Shown here: positions 1 to 8,011 of the stretch, in pieces
How positions within the stretch are numbered: position 1 is the stretch's first letter
Layout: each line of letters begins with the position of its first letter
NCBI GenBank assembly: GCA_003224055.1
Contig: QHYE01000097.1
Span: 1-43,827 of the forward strand
Length of the DNA: 43,827 nucleotides
Source: Acidobacteriota bacterium
GTDB lineage: Bacteria > Acidobacteriota > Terriglobia > Acidiferrales > UBA7541
Direction of reading: 5' to 3'
The notes under the pieces: model-generated
Databases searched by the model: none
The model's input: only the letters and a program-made list of their open reading frames with translations
Told to the model about the DNA's origin: nothing
Position numbers and translations under genes: made by a program

Positions 1-1
1 G

Positions 2-109
2 TACGAAAAGAGCAAGGAAGCGGGGTTCCAGAAAAAGGCCGAAATGGTCCGCGACGAGATGAAGCAGAAAACTCCAACCATCGCAAAGCTGTTTGAATCG
101 ACTGACTAA
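2..109 (+). CDS. C-terminal end of an unidentified protein (partial)
   Basis: An open frame enters from the left edge and ends at a TAA at 107-109. It encodes 35 residues that are lysine- and glutamate-rich and likely helical, ending KLFESTD. The family cannot be recognised from this tail. The next gene starts about 150 bases downstream in the same direction, so it may belong to the same transcription unit as the MFS symporter; that is only inference from orientation. Confidence 0.6.
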   Translation, partial: YEKSKEAGFQKKAEMVRDEMKQKTPTIAKLFESTD

Positions 110-258
110 GGAGAGGGCGGAGCTTGGCGGCTCGCCCGCAGCCAAGTTTTATCTGGCCTTTGCATACGCATCGATTTGGAAGGTCGACCCGTTTGTACTG
201 TCGCCGGCTATTGGAAGCTGGCGGAGAAAAGCGCGATTTCTGACAACAATGAGGTCCG

Positions 259-1560
259 ATGATCCCGCCTTCTGATCGTAAATCGAAGCTCTGGTCTGTG
301 ATTCGCGTCTCCAGTGGAAATTTTCTGGAGATGTATGACTTCATGGTGTTTGGGTACTACGCTTCCGCGATCGGCAGGGCCTTCTTCCCAAGCGGCAATG
401 CCTACTTGTCGTTGATGTTGTCGCTGATGACCTTCGGGGCAGGTTTTCTGATGCGACCGCTGGGAGCCATTGTGCTCGGGGCGTACACCGACAAACACGG
501 ACGGCGTGCCGGACTCCTTCTGACGTTGAGCCTGATGTCCGTCGGAATCTTTTCCATCGGATGCATGCCCGGATACGCAACGATCGGCCTTTTGGCCCCG
601 CTACTAGTCCTGGTTGGCCGTCTGCTTCAGGGATTCTCCGCGGGCATGGAATTGGGCGGCGTGTCGGTCTATTTATCGGAGATCGCAACGCCCGGCCACA
701 AGGGCTTCTATGTCAGTTGGCAATCGGGGAGCCAACAGGTGGCCGTGATGTTCGCTGCATTGGTTGGGGTTGTGCTGAGTTCTGCCATCCCACCGGAAAA
801 GATGGCGCTTTGGGGGTGGCGTGTTCCTCTGCTCTTGGGCTGCGCGATCATTCCGTTCCTCTTCAGGCTCAGGCGGTCCCTCCAAGAGACGGATGAGTTC
901 GTCGCCCGCAAGCATAGGCCGAGCACGTCTGATATTCTCCGCTCGCTCATGGCCAATTGGAGGATCGTGGTCATCGGAGTCATGATGGTTACGATGACCA
1001 CGGTGTCGTTCTACATGATTACGGCTTACACGCCGACATTCGGAAACTCGGTCCTACGTTTGGCAAGCATTGAGAGTCTGATCGTCACGCTATGCGTGGG
1101 AGCATCCAATCTATTTTGGCTCCCTGTTATGGGCGCGCTCTCCGACCGGATCGGGCGTCGCCCCTTGCTGTTCGCATGCACAATATTAATGCTGCTCACC
1201 GCCTATCCTGCCATGTTATGGCTGGTCCGTGATCCTTCTTTTGCGAGATTGTTGACGGTCGAACTCTGGCTGTCTTTCATCTATGGCAGCTACAATGGCG
1301 CCATGGTTGTATTTCTAACGGAGATCATGCCGGTGGATGTGCGGACGACGGGATTCGCCCTCGCCTATAGTCTAGCCACAGCCATCTTCGGCGGCTTTAC
1401 TCCCGCCCTTAGCACATTTCTGATTCACGTAACTGGAAATCGCGCGGTTCCTGGGTTGTGGTTGTCCTTCGCAGCCGTATGCGGCCTCCTAGCAACGCTC
1501 TTGGCCACACCCCAGAATGTTTTGCTCGAAACCCGCCTCCCGGCAACTGTGAAGCCGTAG
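259..1560 (+). CDS. MFS citrate/tricarballylate-type proton symporter (metabolite:H+ symporter family)
   Basis: A 433-residue polytopic inner-membrane protein with the twelve-helix pattern of the major facilitator superfamily. The first helix carries FLEMYDFMVFGYYA, the loop 2-3 signature reads DKHGRRAG, and a second copy SDRIGRRP lies at the start of the C-terminal half. These features and the length match the metabolite:H+ symporter branch that includes CitA/TcuC citrate and tricarballylate carriers. Role: proton-coupled uptake of a di- or tricarboxylate. The ATG at 259 has a GAGG about five bases upstream. In a neighbourhood of tartrate enzymes the substrate may be another hydroxy-acid, so the precise substrate is not certain. 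The family assignment is firm. Confidence 0.85.
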   Translation: MIPPSDRKSKLWSVIRVSSGNFLEMYDFMVFGYYASAIGRAFFPSGNAYLSLMLSLMTFGAGFLMRPLGAIVLGAYTDKHGRRAGLLLTLSLMSVGIFSIGCMPGYATIGLLAPLLVLVGRLLQGFSAGMELGGVSVYLSEIATPGHKGFYVSWQSGSQQVAVMFAALVGVVLSSAIPPEKMALWGWRVPLLLGCAIIPFLFRLRRSLQETDEFVARKHRPSTSDILRSLMANWRIVVIGVMMVTMTTVSFYMITAYTPTFGNSVLRLASIESLIVTLCVGASNLFWLPVMGALSDRIGRRPLLFACTILMLLTAYPAMLWLVRDPSFARLLTVELWLSFIYGSYNGAMVVFLTEIMPVDVRTTGFALAYSLATAIFGGFTPALSTFLIHVTGNRAVPGLWLSFAAVCGLLATLLATPQNVLLETRLPATVKP

Positions 1561-1797
1561 TTGTCGCGCCGAATATGGAGCAAATCGGAAAGATAGCGTA
1601 CCGAGAAGACATTCGGACAGAGTTGACAATCATCAGTTGGAGCGACGGACAGATTAGCGTTCAGATCCAGAATCTCCCGTCCCCCAGGCCGTACCTCCAT
1701 GGGAAATTAGAACGAACATCATGGACCTAACTTCCTCAAGAACTTCAAAATCGACCGTTTCATTGACCCGCGCGTCGGCGGACGAAATGTTCGAAAT

Positions 1798-2844
1798 CTA
1801 TTGATTGCTGACAACGAGAACCACGAATGACCCGGGTCTTATCTTGCCGCGGCGTTCCCCTGCAGTAGGAGCATCAAAATCAGCCGCGGGAAGAAAAATG
1901 TTGTGCGTCTTGACGTCGAAGCCCATGGTGCGGGCACTTTTTTTGGTCGATATATTGTCAACCACAGTGAACTTGCCCGGCGAGTCTTCGTGTATGACTG
2001 TAAGTGTGCCCTCTCCGTTGGATGAAAATACATAGTCGGTTTCCGGATCGAATGCGTTTGCATCCACTCCGTCGCCGATGGCGGGCGTCGCAATAACTTT
2101 TCCCGTGTCCGCGTTTACGACCGCCACCATCTTGTTACCACAACCCGCGAACAAACGGCGAGTTTTGAGGTCCATAGCCAAGCCTGAAGGTTCCTCGCAC
2201 GGAGCAATGTGCCAGCGACGGATTATTGTGAGCTTCTGCGGGTCAAATTGAACCACCTCCGCACTGTCCTCGATATTCACGAATATACTGCCCTTGCCAT
2301 CAACGACGGCGAATTCGGGTTTACCACCCAGCGCAAGAGTTCCAGCAACTGTCCCATCGGCTGCGTTGATCGCCGTCGCGTCCTTGCTGCGGCCGTTCAG
2401 AACGAAGACCCGTTTGGTGCGAGGGTCATAGATGATCGCGTCAGGATTTGTTCCGGTCTTGACAATGCCAATCGTCTTGAGAGTCTTGAGATCAAAAATT
2501 GTCGCTGTGTTGACGCGGCCATTGCTGGTGAAGCCACGGCCAAGATCGGCAGCGATGGCGATTCCATGGACACCCGGCGTGTCTGGGACATCTCCCACAA
2601 CCGCTCCTGAGTCTGCGTCGAGGACGACGACGTGGCTGCCGTGCGACACATAGACACGTCGGGCAGCGCTGTCCACAGTGACGTAGTCCCACCCCTCATC
2701 GCCGCCCACAGGGATAGTTTTGGTTACCCGATAACCGGACTCACCGGCTGGAGAGGCCGTTGCTCGCATGGCGGAAACCGCAAACAGCGCAACGATGAAA
2801 ATCAGTAAGATCCGAAGGGCCATAATGCCAGTCTTTTTGCGCAT
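1798..2844 (-). CDS. Secreted YVTN-type beta-propeller protein (subfamily 1)
   Basis: 348 residues: a signal peptide (MRKKTGIMALRILLIFIVALF) followed by a single seven-bladed-type propeller of about 40-residue repeats with the pattern RRVYVSHGSHVVVLDADSGAVVG. The frame is open to 3027, but the ATG at 2844 is preferred because a signal peptide follows it directly and AAGGAG lies at 2858-2863 on the reverse strand. It closely resembles the product at 22225-23274: both have WDYVT/I, VHGIA, DLGRGF and IGDGVD at matching places. Family function is not enzymatically defined; such propellers are periplasmic or surface binding proteins. It is divergent from the regulator at 3040, so the two may share a control region. 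Confidence 0.85.
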   Translation of the reverse strand: MRKKTGIMALRILLIFIVALFAVSAMRATASPAGESGYRVTKTIPVGGDEGWDYVTVDSAARRVYVSHGSHVVVLDADSGAVVGDVPDTPGVHGIAIAADLGRGFTSNGRVNTATIFDLKTLKTIGIVKTGTNPDAIIYDPRTKRVFVLNGRSKDATAINAADGTVAGTLALGGKPEFAVVDGKGSIFVNIEDSAEVVQFDPQKLTIIRRWHIAPCEEPSGLAMDLKTRRLFAGCGNKMVAVVNADTGKVIATPAIGDGVDANAFDPETDYVFSSNGEGTLTVIHEDSPGKFTVVDNISTKKSARTMGFDVKTHNIFLPAADFDAPTAGERRGKIRPGSFVVLVVSNQ

Positions 2845-3039
2845 AGCGTCGTTGAAACTCCTTAATTGAGTTGCACCCCATGGTGCGCTTCGCAATGTTC
2901 GAGGCCTCATCACACGAGCATGGAACAATGAAGTTCTACCACTTGGAAGATAAACAGGCGTTAAATTCATCCGGGAGAGAAATTTAGCCCAACTTAACCA
3001 GCCCGTTGGTAATTCCGAGAATGGCATTATGATGTTCCC
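2845..3039. promoter_or_regulatory. Divergent intergenic control region
   Basis: About 195 bases separate the reverse propeller gene from the forward response regulator. It holds the AAGGAG ribosome site of the propeller gene and, around 2962-3001, an AT-rich stretch with several TTAA/TTTA words (for example TTTAGCCCAACTTAACC, two TTA-led units 11 bases apart). This is only weakly similar to the four clear direct-repeat elements elsewhere in the window. Promoters for both directions must lie here, but none can be assigned exactly. Confidence 0.4.
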
Positions 3040-3762
3040 ATGCGACTCTTGTTGGTGGAAGACGATCCGAGGATCGCGCGGTTCGTGGCGAAGGGGCTAC
3101 GAGAACAGGCGTACGCCGTCGACGTCGTCGGCTCAGGAGAAGAGGCGCTTTACCAGGCGGCGATAAATACCTACGATCTGGCAATCCTGGACGTGATGAT
3201 TCCTGCTCCTGACGGTTTCGCGGTGTGCCGCGACCTGCGGAAATCCGGTCAGCGCATGCCGATTCTGATGCTGACGGCACGGGACGCGCTGGAAGACCGG
3301 ATTACGGGTCTAGACCAAGGGGCGGATGACTACCTGACAAAGCCATTCGAATTCCGCGAATTGCTGGCCCGCTTGCGGGCTCTCCTGCGCCGTCCCGGAG
3401 GGCTACAACCGGCAGAAATCGTCGTGGCAGACTTGGTAGTGGATACGGTTGGACAAAATGTTTCGCGGGGGGGCCGGGCGATATCGCTTACAGCAAAAGA
3501 GTATGCTTTGGTCGAATTTCTTGCGCGTAACGCCGGCCGCGTGGTGGGCCGGGCAGAAATCGCGGAACACGTTTGGGATGAAGAATTCGACCCTTTCTCA
3601 AATCTTATAGAGGTGTATGTGAATCGGGTTCGCCGAAAAATCGACGCGGGTTCCGCGAAGCCGCTGCTTCAGACGCGGCGCGGTTCGGGATACGTGCTCT
3701 GCGGTGGCACCGAGACCACTGCTCGCAAATCCAACAGTTCCAGGAATCGCGGCGATGCTTAA
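3040..3762 (+). CDS. OmpR/PhoB-family response regulator (pump-linked)
   Basis: 240 residues. The receiver domain (about 1-115) has the acidic pocket VEDD at 7-10, phospho-acceptor Asp51 in AILDVMIP and the conserved Lys101 in LTKPFEF. The C-terminal winged helix (about 125-225) contains LTAKEYALVEFLARNAGRVV and the recognition region with NLIEVYVNRVRRKID. It is the cytoplasmic output half of a two-component system whose kinase follows with an 8-base overlap. A TolC/membrane-fusion/RND pump is encoded directly downstream, so control of that pump is the likely job, in the manner of CusR or CopR for metal pumps; the actual signal is unknown. The ~16-residue tail after the winged helix is not conserved. 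Confidence 0.92.
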   Translation: MRLLLVEDDPRIARFVAKGLREQAYAVDVVGSGEEALYQAAINTYDLAILDVMIPAPDGFAVCRDLRKSGQRMPILMLTARDALEDRITGLDQGADDYLTKPFEFRELLARLRALLRRPGGLQPAEIVVADLVVDTVGQNVSRGGRAISLTAKEYALVEFLARNAGRVVGRAEIAEHVWDEEFDPFSNLIEVYVNRVRRKIDAGSAKPLLQTRRGSGYVLCGGTETTARKSNSSRNRGDA

Positions 3763-5209
3763 TTCCGTGCGCGTCCGCCTGACGCTATGGTACACGGCCG
3801 CGCTAACGTGCGTGCTCATTGTGCTTGCCATCGCGACGTACGTGATTCTTCGCCAGAACGCAATGCGCCGGACTGATAGCACGCTGTCTGAACTCGCCGA
3901 ATCCTTCCTTACGACTGTAAATGCTGAGCTTGCGGACGAATCTGGCTCCATTACGCTCAGGAAAGCTGCGCAGGAAGCGATTTCTGAACACAATTTCCGC
4001 GATTTCGCCTTTTCTATTTTTGACACAGAAGGCCGGACGATCATCCCTTTTCAAAACCTTCCCTCACCCAAAGACTCAGAGAACGATTCTCCAGACGTTT
4101 TTCGCAAACTGATCAACGGCTCGTCCCAACCTGCACGCCCCTTTCGCAACGTTCAGCTGGGTGGCAACAAGTACCGTGGTTATGCACGGCGATTTTCGGT
4201 CCCGGACGGAAACTACTTTCTGGTGGTCTTGCAGTCTCTTCATAGGCAAGAAGAGTTTCTTGACTCTGTGATCCAAACTTTCGCGTTGGTGATTCCGTTG
4301 GCGGTTTTGCTCGCCAGCGTGGGAGGCTACTTTCTTGCCCGAAGAAGCTTGTCGCCCGTCGTGGCCATGAGCACGCAAGCCGGGCGCATCGGGGAAGCGA
4401 ACTTGCATGACCGTTTGTCTGTGCAAAACAAGGAGGATGAACTTGGCCATCTTGCGCACTCCTTCAATGATCTACTCGACAGGCTTGATCAATCCTTCGA
4501 ACGCCAGCGGCGTTTCGTAGCAGACGCGTCGCATGAACTGCGTACACCGATCGCCATTCTTTGCGGCGAGGCGGAAGTCGCGCTTTCACAACAGGCTCGA
4601 TCTCCCGAAGACTACCGCGAGTCCCTGGACATTCTTCGCGCGGAGGCGAACCGGCTTAAGCACATCGTCGAAGATCTCTTCACGTTGGCGCGCGCGGATG
4701 CCGGCCAATATTCGCTGACAACGACGGAGTTCTATCTCGACGAGCTCGCTGCGGATTGCTCGCACAGCGTTCGGACACTCGCGCTTGCAAGACAAATCAC
4801 GCTTCATTGCGAAGCGCCCAAGGAAATGCCAATTCGCGCCGATGAAGCATTGCTTCGCCGCCTGATCATGAATCTCTTGGACAACGCAATCAAATATACG
4901 GCGCGTGGCGGGTCCGTTTCGATCGTCTGCGGATACGGAGATTCTCAATACACTTTGAGGATTAGCGACACGGGGCAGGGCATTCCCACAGAACTCCAGC
5001 CGCGCATTTTCGAGCGCTTCTTTCGCGCGGATAAAGTGAGGTCGCGCTCGGAGAGTGATGGGGGCGGCGCGGGACTTGGCCTTTCGATCGGCCGTTGGAT
5101 TGCCGAGGCTCATCACGGTCGTCTGGAGCTCACGCATTCAGGACCCAAGGGGAGCACCTTTACAGTTGTTCTGCCGATCCCCTCCAAAACTGACCAGCCC
5201 GCCCGTTAA
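3755..5209 (+). CDS. Membrane sensor histidine kinase (pump-linked)
   Basis: 484 residues from the ATG at 3755, which overlaps the regulator's stop codon and has AGGA upstream; a longer open frame to 3704 exists but would bury the regulator. Order: transmembrane helix (about 8-30), periplasmic sensor (about 31-180), second helix (about 185-205), HAMP, then H-box VADASHELRTP with phospho-acceptor His260, N-box LLDNAIKY, G1 DTGQGIP, F-box FERFFRAD and G2 GAGLGLSIG. All ATP-binding and catalytic motifs are intact. It partners the regulator at 3040-3762 by translational coupling. Its periplasmic domain resembles that of heavy-metal and envelope-stress kinases only in size; the ligand cannot be read from sequence. 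Confidence 0.92.
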   Translation: MLNSVRVRLTLWYTAALTCVLIVLAIATYVILRQNAMRRTDSTLSELAESFLTTVNAELADESGSITLRKAAQEAISEHNFRDFAFSIFDTEGRTIIPFQNLPSPKDSENDSPDVFRKLINGSSQPARPFRNVQLGGNKYRGYARRFSVPDGNYFLVVLQSLHRQEEFLDSVIQTFALVIPLAVLLASVGGYFLARRSLSPVVAMSTQAGRIGEANLHDRLSVQNKEDELGHLAHSFNDLLDRLDQSFERQRRFVADASHELRTPIAILCGEAEVALSQQARSPEDYRESLDILRAEANRLKHIVEDLFTLARADAGQYSLTTTEFYLDELAADCSHSVRTLALARQITLHCEAPKEMPIRADEALLRRLIMNLLDNAIKYTARGGSVSIVCGYGDSQYTLRISDTGQGIPTELQPRIFERFFRADKVRSRSESDGGGAGLGLSIGRWIAEAHHGRLELTHSGPKGSTFTVVLPIPSKTDQPAR

Positions 5210-5288
5210 TCGTCCGTTCATCTTCCGCTCGCTAGTGTGAATTCTCCAACCCTGGCACGGGGTGTGCCTTGCTCAGGAGCAATGGTTT

Positions 5289-6680
5289 ATGAAATGGCAT
5301 CGAGTCTCAGCGATTTGTTCCATCATGGCCTTAGGCTTCTTTTGGCCTTGGGCAGGAGTTGCCGTCGCGCAGGAGTCTACCCCCCCCGCAATCCCGACCC
5401 CCGCCAAAGCTTCGCAACAGGAAGCGGTGAAAAGTTCGCAGGTGCTGCGTCTGACGCTGCAGGACGCGTTGGCTTTGGCCCGAAAAAATAGCGTACAGTT
5501 TCAAGCTGCGCAGACCGACGCTGCCCTTGCTCGCCAAGACCGTTATCAAGCTGCTACCGCGTTACTTCCGAGCGTGAACTATAACAATCAGGCGCTCTAC
5601 ACGCAGCTCAATAGGAGTGGCAACGTCGTGTTCATCGCAAATAACGCCGCTCACGAATACATCAGCCAGGGCGACGTCCATGAAGCTCTAGATCTTGCCG
5701 GGGTTGCCAGTTTTCGACGCGCCTCGTTTGCCGCCGCCGCCGCACGAGCGCGCGCGGAAATCGCTTCGCGCGGTTTGGTTGTAACAGTTGTTCAGAGCTA
5801 CTACGCCGTAGCTGCGGGTCAGCAGAAGCTCGAGGCTGCGCAAAAGGCAGCCGGTGAAGGCGACCGATTCTTGAAACTCACGCAAGATCTCGAACACGGC
5901 GGGGAAGTGGCCCATTCGGATGCCATCAAAGCAGAATTGCAAGCGCAGGAACGCCGCCGTCAATTGCAGGAGGCACAACTCGCGCTGCTCAATGCGAGAC
6001 TCAATCTGGCCGTGCTGATTTTTCCGGACTTCAACGATAACTACGAAGTAGCGGACGATCTTCATGCCGTTGCGACGCTGCCAACTCTTGGGGAAGTTCA
6101 GCAACAGGCCGCGCGCGATAATCCTGATATCCGTGCGGCACTGGCTGTGGTCAGAGAAGCGGGATGGGACGTCACAGGCGCGCGCGCAGGCTACCTACCC
6201 TCATTAACTGTCGACTACTGGTACGGCATTGATGCTCCACAATTTGCCACGAATACGGTTATCAACGGCCAAAAGGTCTCGAATCTAGGTTCCTCGGCTG
6301 CGGCGACTTTGAATATTCCCATTTGGAACTGGGGCACCACGCAAAGCCGCGTCAAACAAGCCGAGCTGCGCCGTTCCCAGGCGCGGCGCGAGCTTTCGCT
6401 CGCGCAACGCAAACTGCTTGCCGAAATCAAGTCTTTGTACGCAGAAGCGGATACCGCGCTCAACGAACTCGGAGGTCTCAGCCGCTCGGCCGAACTTGCC
6501 GCCGAAAGCCTGCGTCTGACGACGCTGCGCTACAAGAATGGCGAAGCCACCGTGCTGGAAGCTGTAGATGCCCAAACAACTGCCGCACTGGCGAATTTTG
6601 CATATCAGGACGGAGCGGTGAGGTATCGCGTGGCGCTAGCCAATTTGCAAACTCTGACGGGAGTGCTGACAACTCCATGA
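5289..6680 (+). CDS. TolC-family outer-membrane efflux channel
   Basis: About 463 residues. The start is placed at ATG 5289 because AGGAG at 5275-5279 gives good spacing and a signal peptide follows at once (hydrophobic core and an AVAQ cleavage region); an upstream in-frame ATG at 5262 has no ribosome site. Two long alpha-helical OEP repeats are visible, with LTLQDALALARKNS opening the first and a second beginning near TLGEVQQQAARDNPDIRAA. The motif LRYKNGEATVLEAVDAQTTAA near the end is typical of the family. It forms the trimeric outer-membrane exit duct for the RND pump encoded after it. Its stop overlaps the next start (ATGA), indicating one operon. Confidence 0.9.
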   Translation: MKWHRVSAICSIMALGFFWPWAGVAVAQESTPPAIPTPAKASQQEAVKSSQVLRLTLQDALALARKNSVQFQAAQTDAALARQDRYQAATALLPSVNYNNQALYTQLNRSGNVVFIANNAAHEYISQGDVHEALDLAGVASFRRASFAAAAARARAEIASRGLVVTVVQSYYAVAAGQQKLEAAQKAAGEGDRFLKLTQDLEHGGEVAHSDAIKAELQAQERRRQLQEAQLALLNARLNLAVLIFPDFNDNYEVADDLHAVATLPTLGEVQQQAARDNPDIRAALAVVREAGWDVTGARAGYLPSLTVDYWYGIDAPQFATNTVINGQKVSNLGSSAAATLNIPIWNWGTTQSRVKQAELRRSQARRELSLAQRKLLAEIKSLYAEADTALNELGGLSRSAELAAESLRLTTLRYKNGEATVLEAVDAQTTAALANFAYQDGAVRYRVALANLQTLTGVLTTP

Positions 6681-8005
6681 ATCCGAAGATGAATCATCCC
6701 CAACCAATGCGGCGTGCCTCGATTGCCCTGGCCTGCGCTGCGCTCGGCTTATTCTCTCTCTGCGGGTGTGGCAATGCTGAGAAAGAAAAGGAGCCCGTGG
6801 TCACGGTGCAGACCACGCCGGCGAAGCGCGGCCCCATCTCGCTGGTCATCTCCGCCGAAGCCGTGGTGTTTCCGCTAGAGCAAGCCACCATCGCGCCGAA
6901 AATCACGTCGACCATAAAAAGTTTTCACGTGCAGCGAGGCGCGCGAGTAAAGAAAGGGCAATTGCTCGCTGAACTGGAGAACGGAGACCTCTCAGGTGTC
7001 GCACTAGCGAGCAAAGGCGATTACAAACAGGCCGAGGCCACTTACATCACCACGGTGGCTTCCGGCCTCCCGCAACAGATCCAAAAGGCCGAACTTGACG
7101 CAGCGAACGCCAAAGTAGCGTTTGAAGCGCAACAGAAGGTCTATGAAAGCCGCAAGGAACTTTTTCAGCAAGGTGCACTACCCAGGCGTGACCTGGACGC
7201 GGCCGAGGTCGCTTTCCTGCAGGCGCGCAGCCAGTATGAACAGGCGCAAAAGCAGTTCGATGATCTACAACGCGTGGGCAAAGAGCAGGGTCTTAAAGCT
7301 GCCGAAGGTACGAAGGAGTCCGCGCGGGGCCGGATGCTTAACGCGGAGGCGCAGCTCAGCTACTCAAGGATTGTCAGCCCCATAGATGGTGTAGTGACGG
7401 ATCGTCCACTCTTTCAAGGGGACTTGGCAAACGCCAATCAGCCAATCCTTACCGTAATGAATACCTCCCGACTGATCGCCAAGTCACACATTCCGCAATC
7501 GGAAGCTGCGGTGCTGAAAGTTGGCAATCTCGCGGAACTGAAAATTCCCGGCCTCGACGAGCCTGTGGAGGGCCGTGTAAGCCTCGTAAGTCCCGCGCTG
7601 GATCCCGGCAGCACGACGATCGAGGTTTGGGTCGAAGCCAAGAAGCCGGACCCGGCGCTAAGACCGGGCATGTCCGTGGAAGTTTCTATGACCGCAAAAA
7701 CTGTAAATGATGCGCTCATCGTGCCGACGGCGGCAGTTTTCAAAAGCCCAGAAAGCCCGGACTATGTCGTGCTCGCAGGTTCGGACGGGCAAGCGCACCA
7801 GAAGACCGTGCAGGTCGGTGTGCGCAACGCAGAATTCGCTCAGATCGTGAGCGGCATCAACGCCGGCGACCCAGTGATCACTTCCGGCGGCTACGCGCTC
7901 CCAGACAAAACGAAAATCAAAGTGGAGGCACCGACTCCAGCGGAGAAAGAAGGCGGAAACAAATCTGGAGAGGCCGCAAAGCCAGACGCAAAGGAAAAGG
8001 AGTAG
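6677..8005 (+). CDS. RND efflux periplasmic adaptor (membrane-fusion) lipoprotein
   Basis: 442 residues from ATG 6677, which overlaps the TolC stop; the open frame extends far upstream to 6323 but only as antiphase reading of the TolC gene. The N-terminus has a lipoprotein signal peptide ending in a lipobox (LCGC), so the protein is probably lipid-anchored to the inner membrane. Then come a lipoyl half-motif (HVQRGARVKKGQLLAELEN), a long coiled-coil hairpin (about 95-190), the second lipoyl half (SYSRIVSPIDGVVTDRPLFQGD), a beta-barrel and a membrane-proximal domain. It is of the HlyD/AcrA type and bridges the pump to the channel. The C-terminal 30 residues are charged and low-complexity. Confidence 0.92.
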   Translation: MNPKMNHPQPMRRASIALACAALGLFSLCGCGNAEKEKEPVVTVQTTPAKRGPISLVISAEAVVFPLEQATIAPKITSTIKSFHVQRGARVKKGQLLAELENGDLSGVALASKGDYKQAEATYITTVASGLPQQIQKAELDAANAKVAFEAQQKVYESRKELFQQGALPRRDLDAAEVAFLQARSQYEQAQKQFDDLQRVGKEQGLKAAEGTKESARGRMLNAEAQLSYSRIVSPIDGVVTDRPLFQGDLANANQPILTVMNTSRLIAKSHIPQSEAAVLKVGNLAELKIPGLDEPVEGRVSLVSPALDPGSTTIEVWVEAKKPDPALRPGMSVEVSMTAKTVNDALIVPTAAVFKSPESPDYVVLAGSDGQAHQKTVQVGVRNAEFAQIVSGINAGDPVITSGGYALPDKTKIKVEAPTPAEKEGGNKSGEAAKPDAKEKE

Positions 8006-8011
8006 GCCTAT

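Noticed and set aside
2962-3001. Possible fifth TTA-repeat element upstream of the regulator at 3040
   Set aside because: Two TTA-led units are 11 bases apart but the core ATTAATTTC is absent, so the match is too weak to count with the other four.
6323-6676. Long N-terminal extension of the membrane-fusion protein
   Set aside because: This stretch reads antiphase to the TolC-like gene, has no signal-peptide logic and precedes a proper lipoprotein start at 6677.
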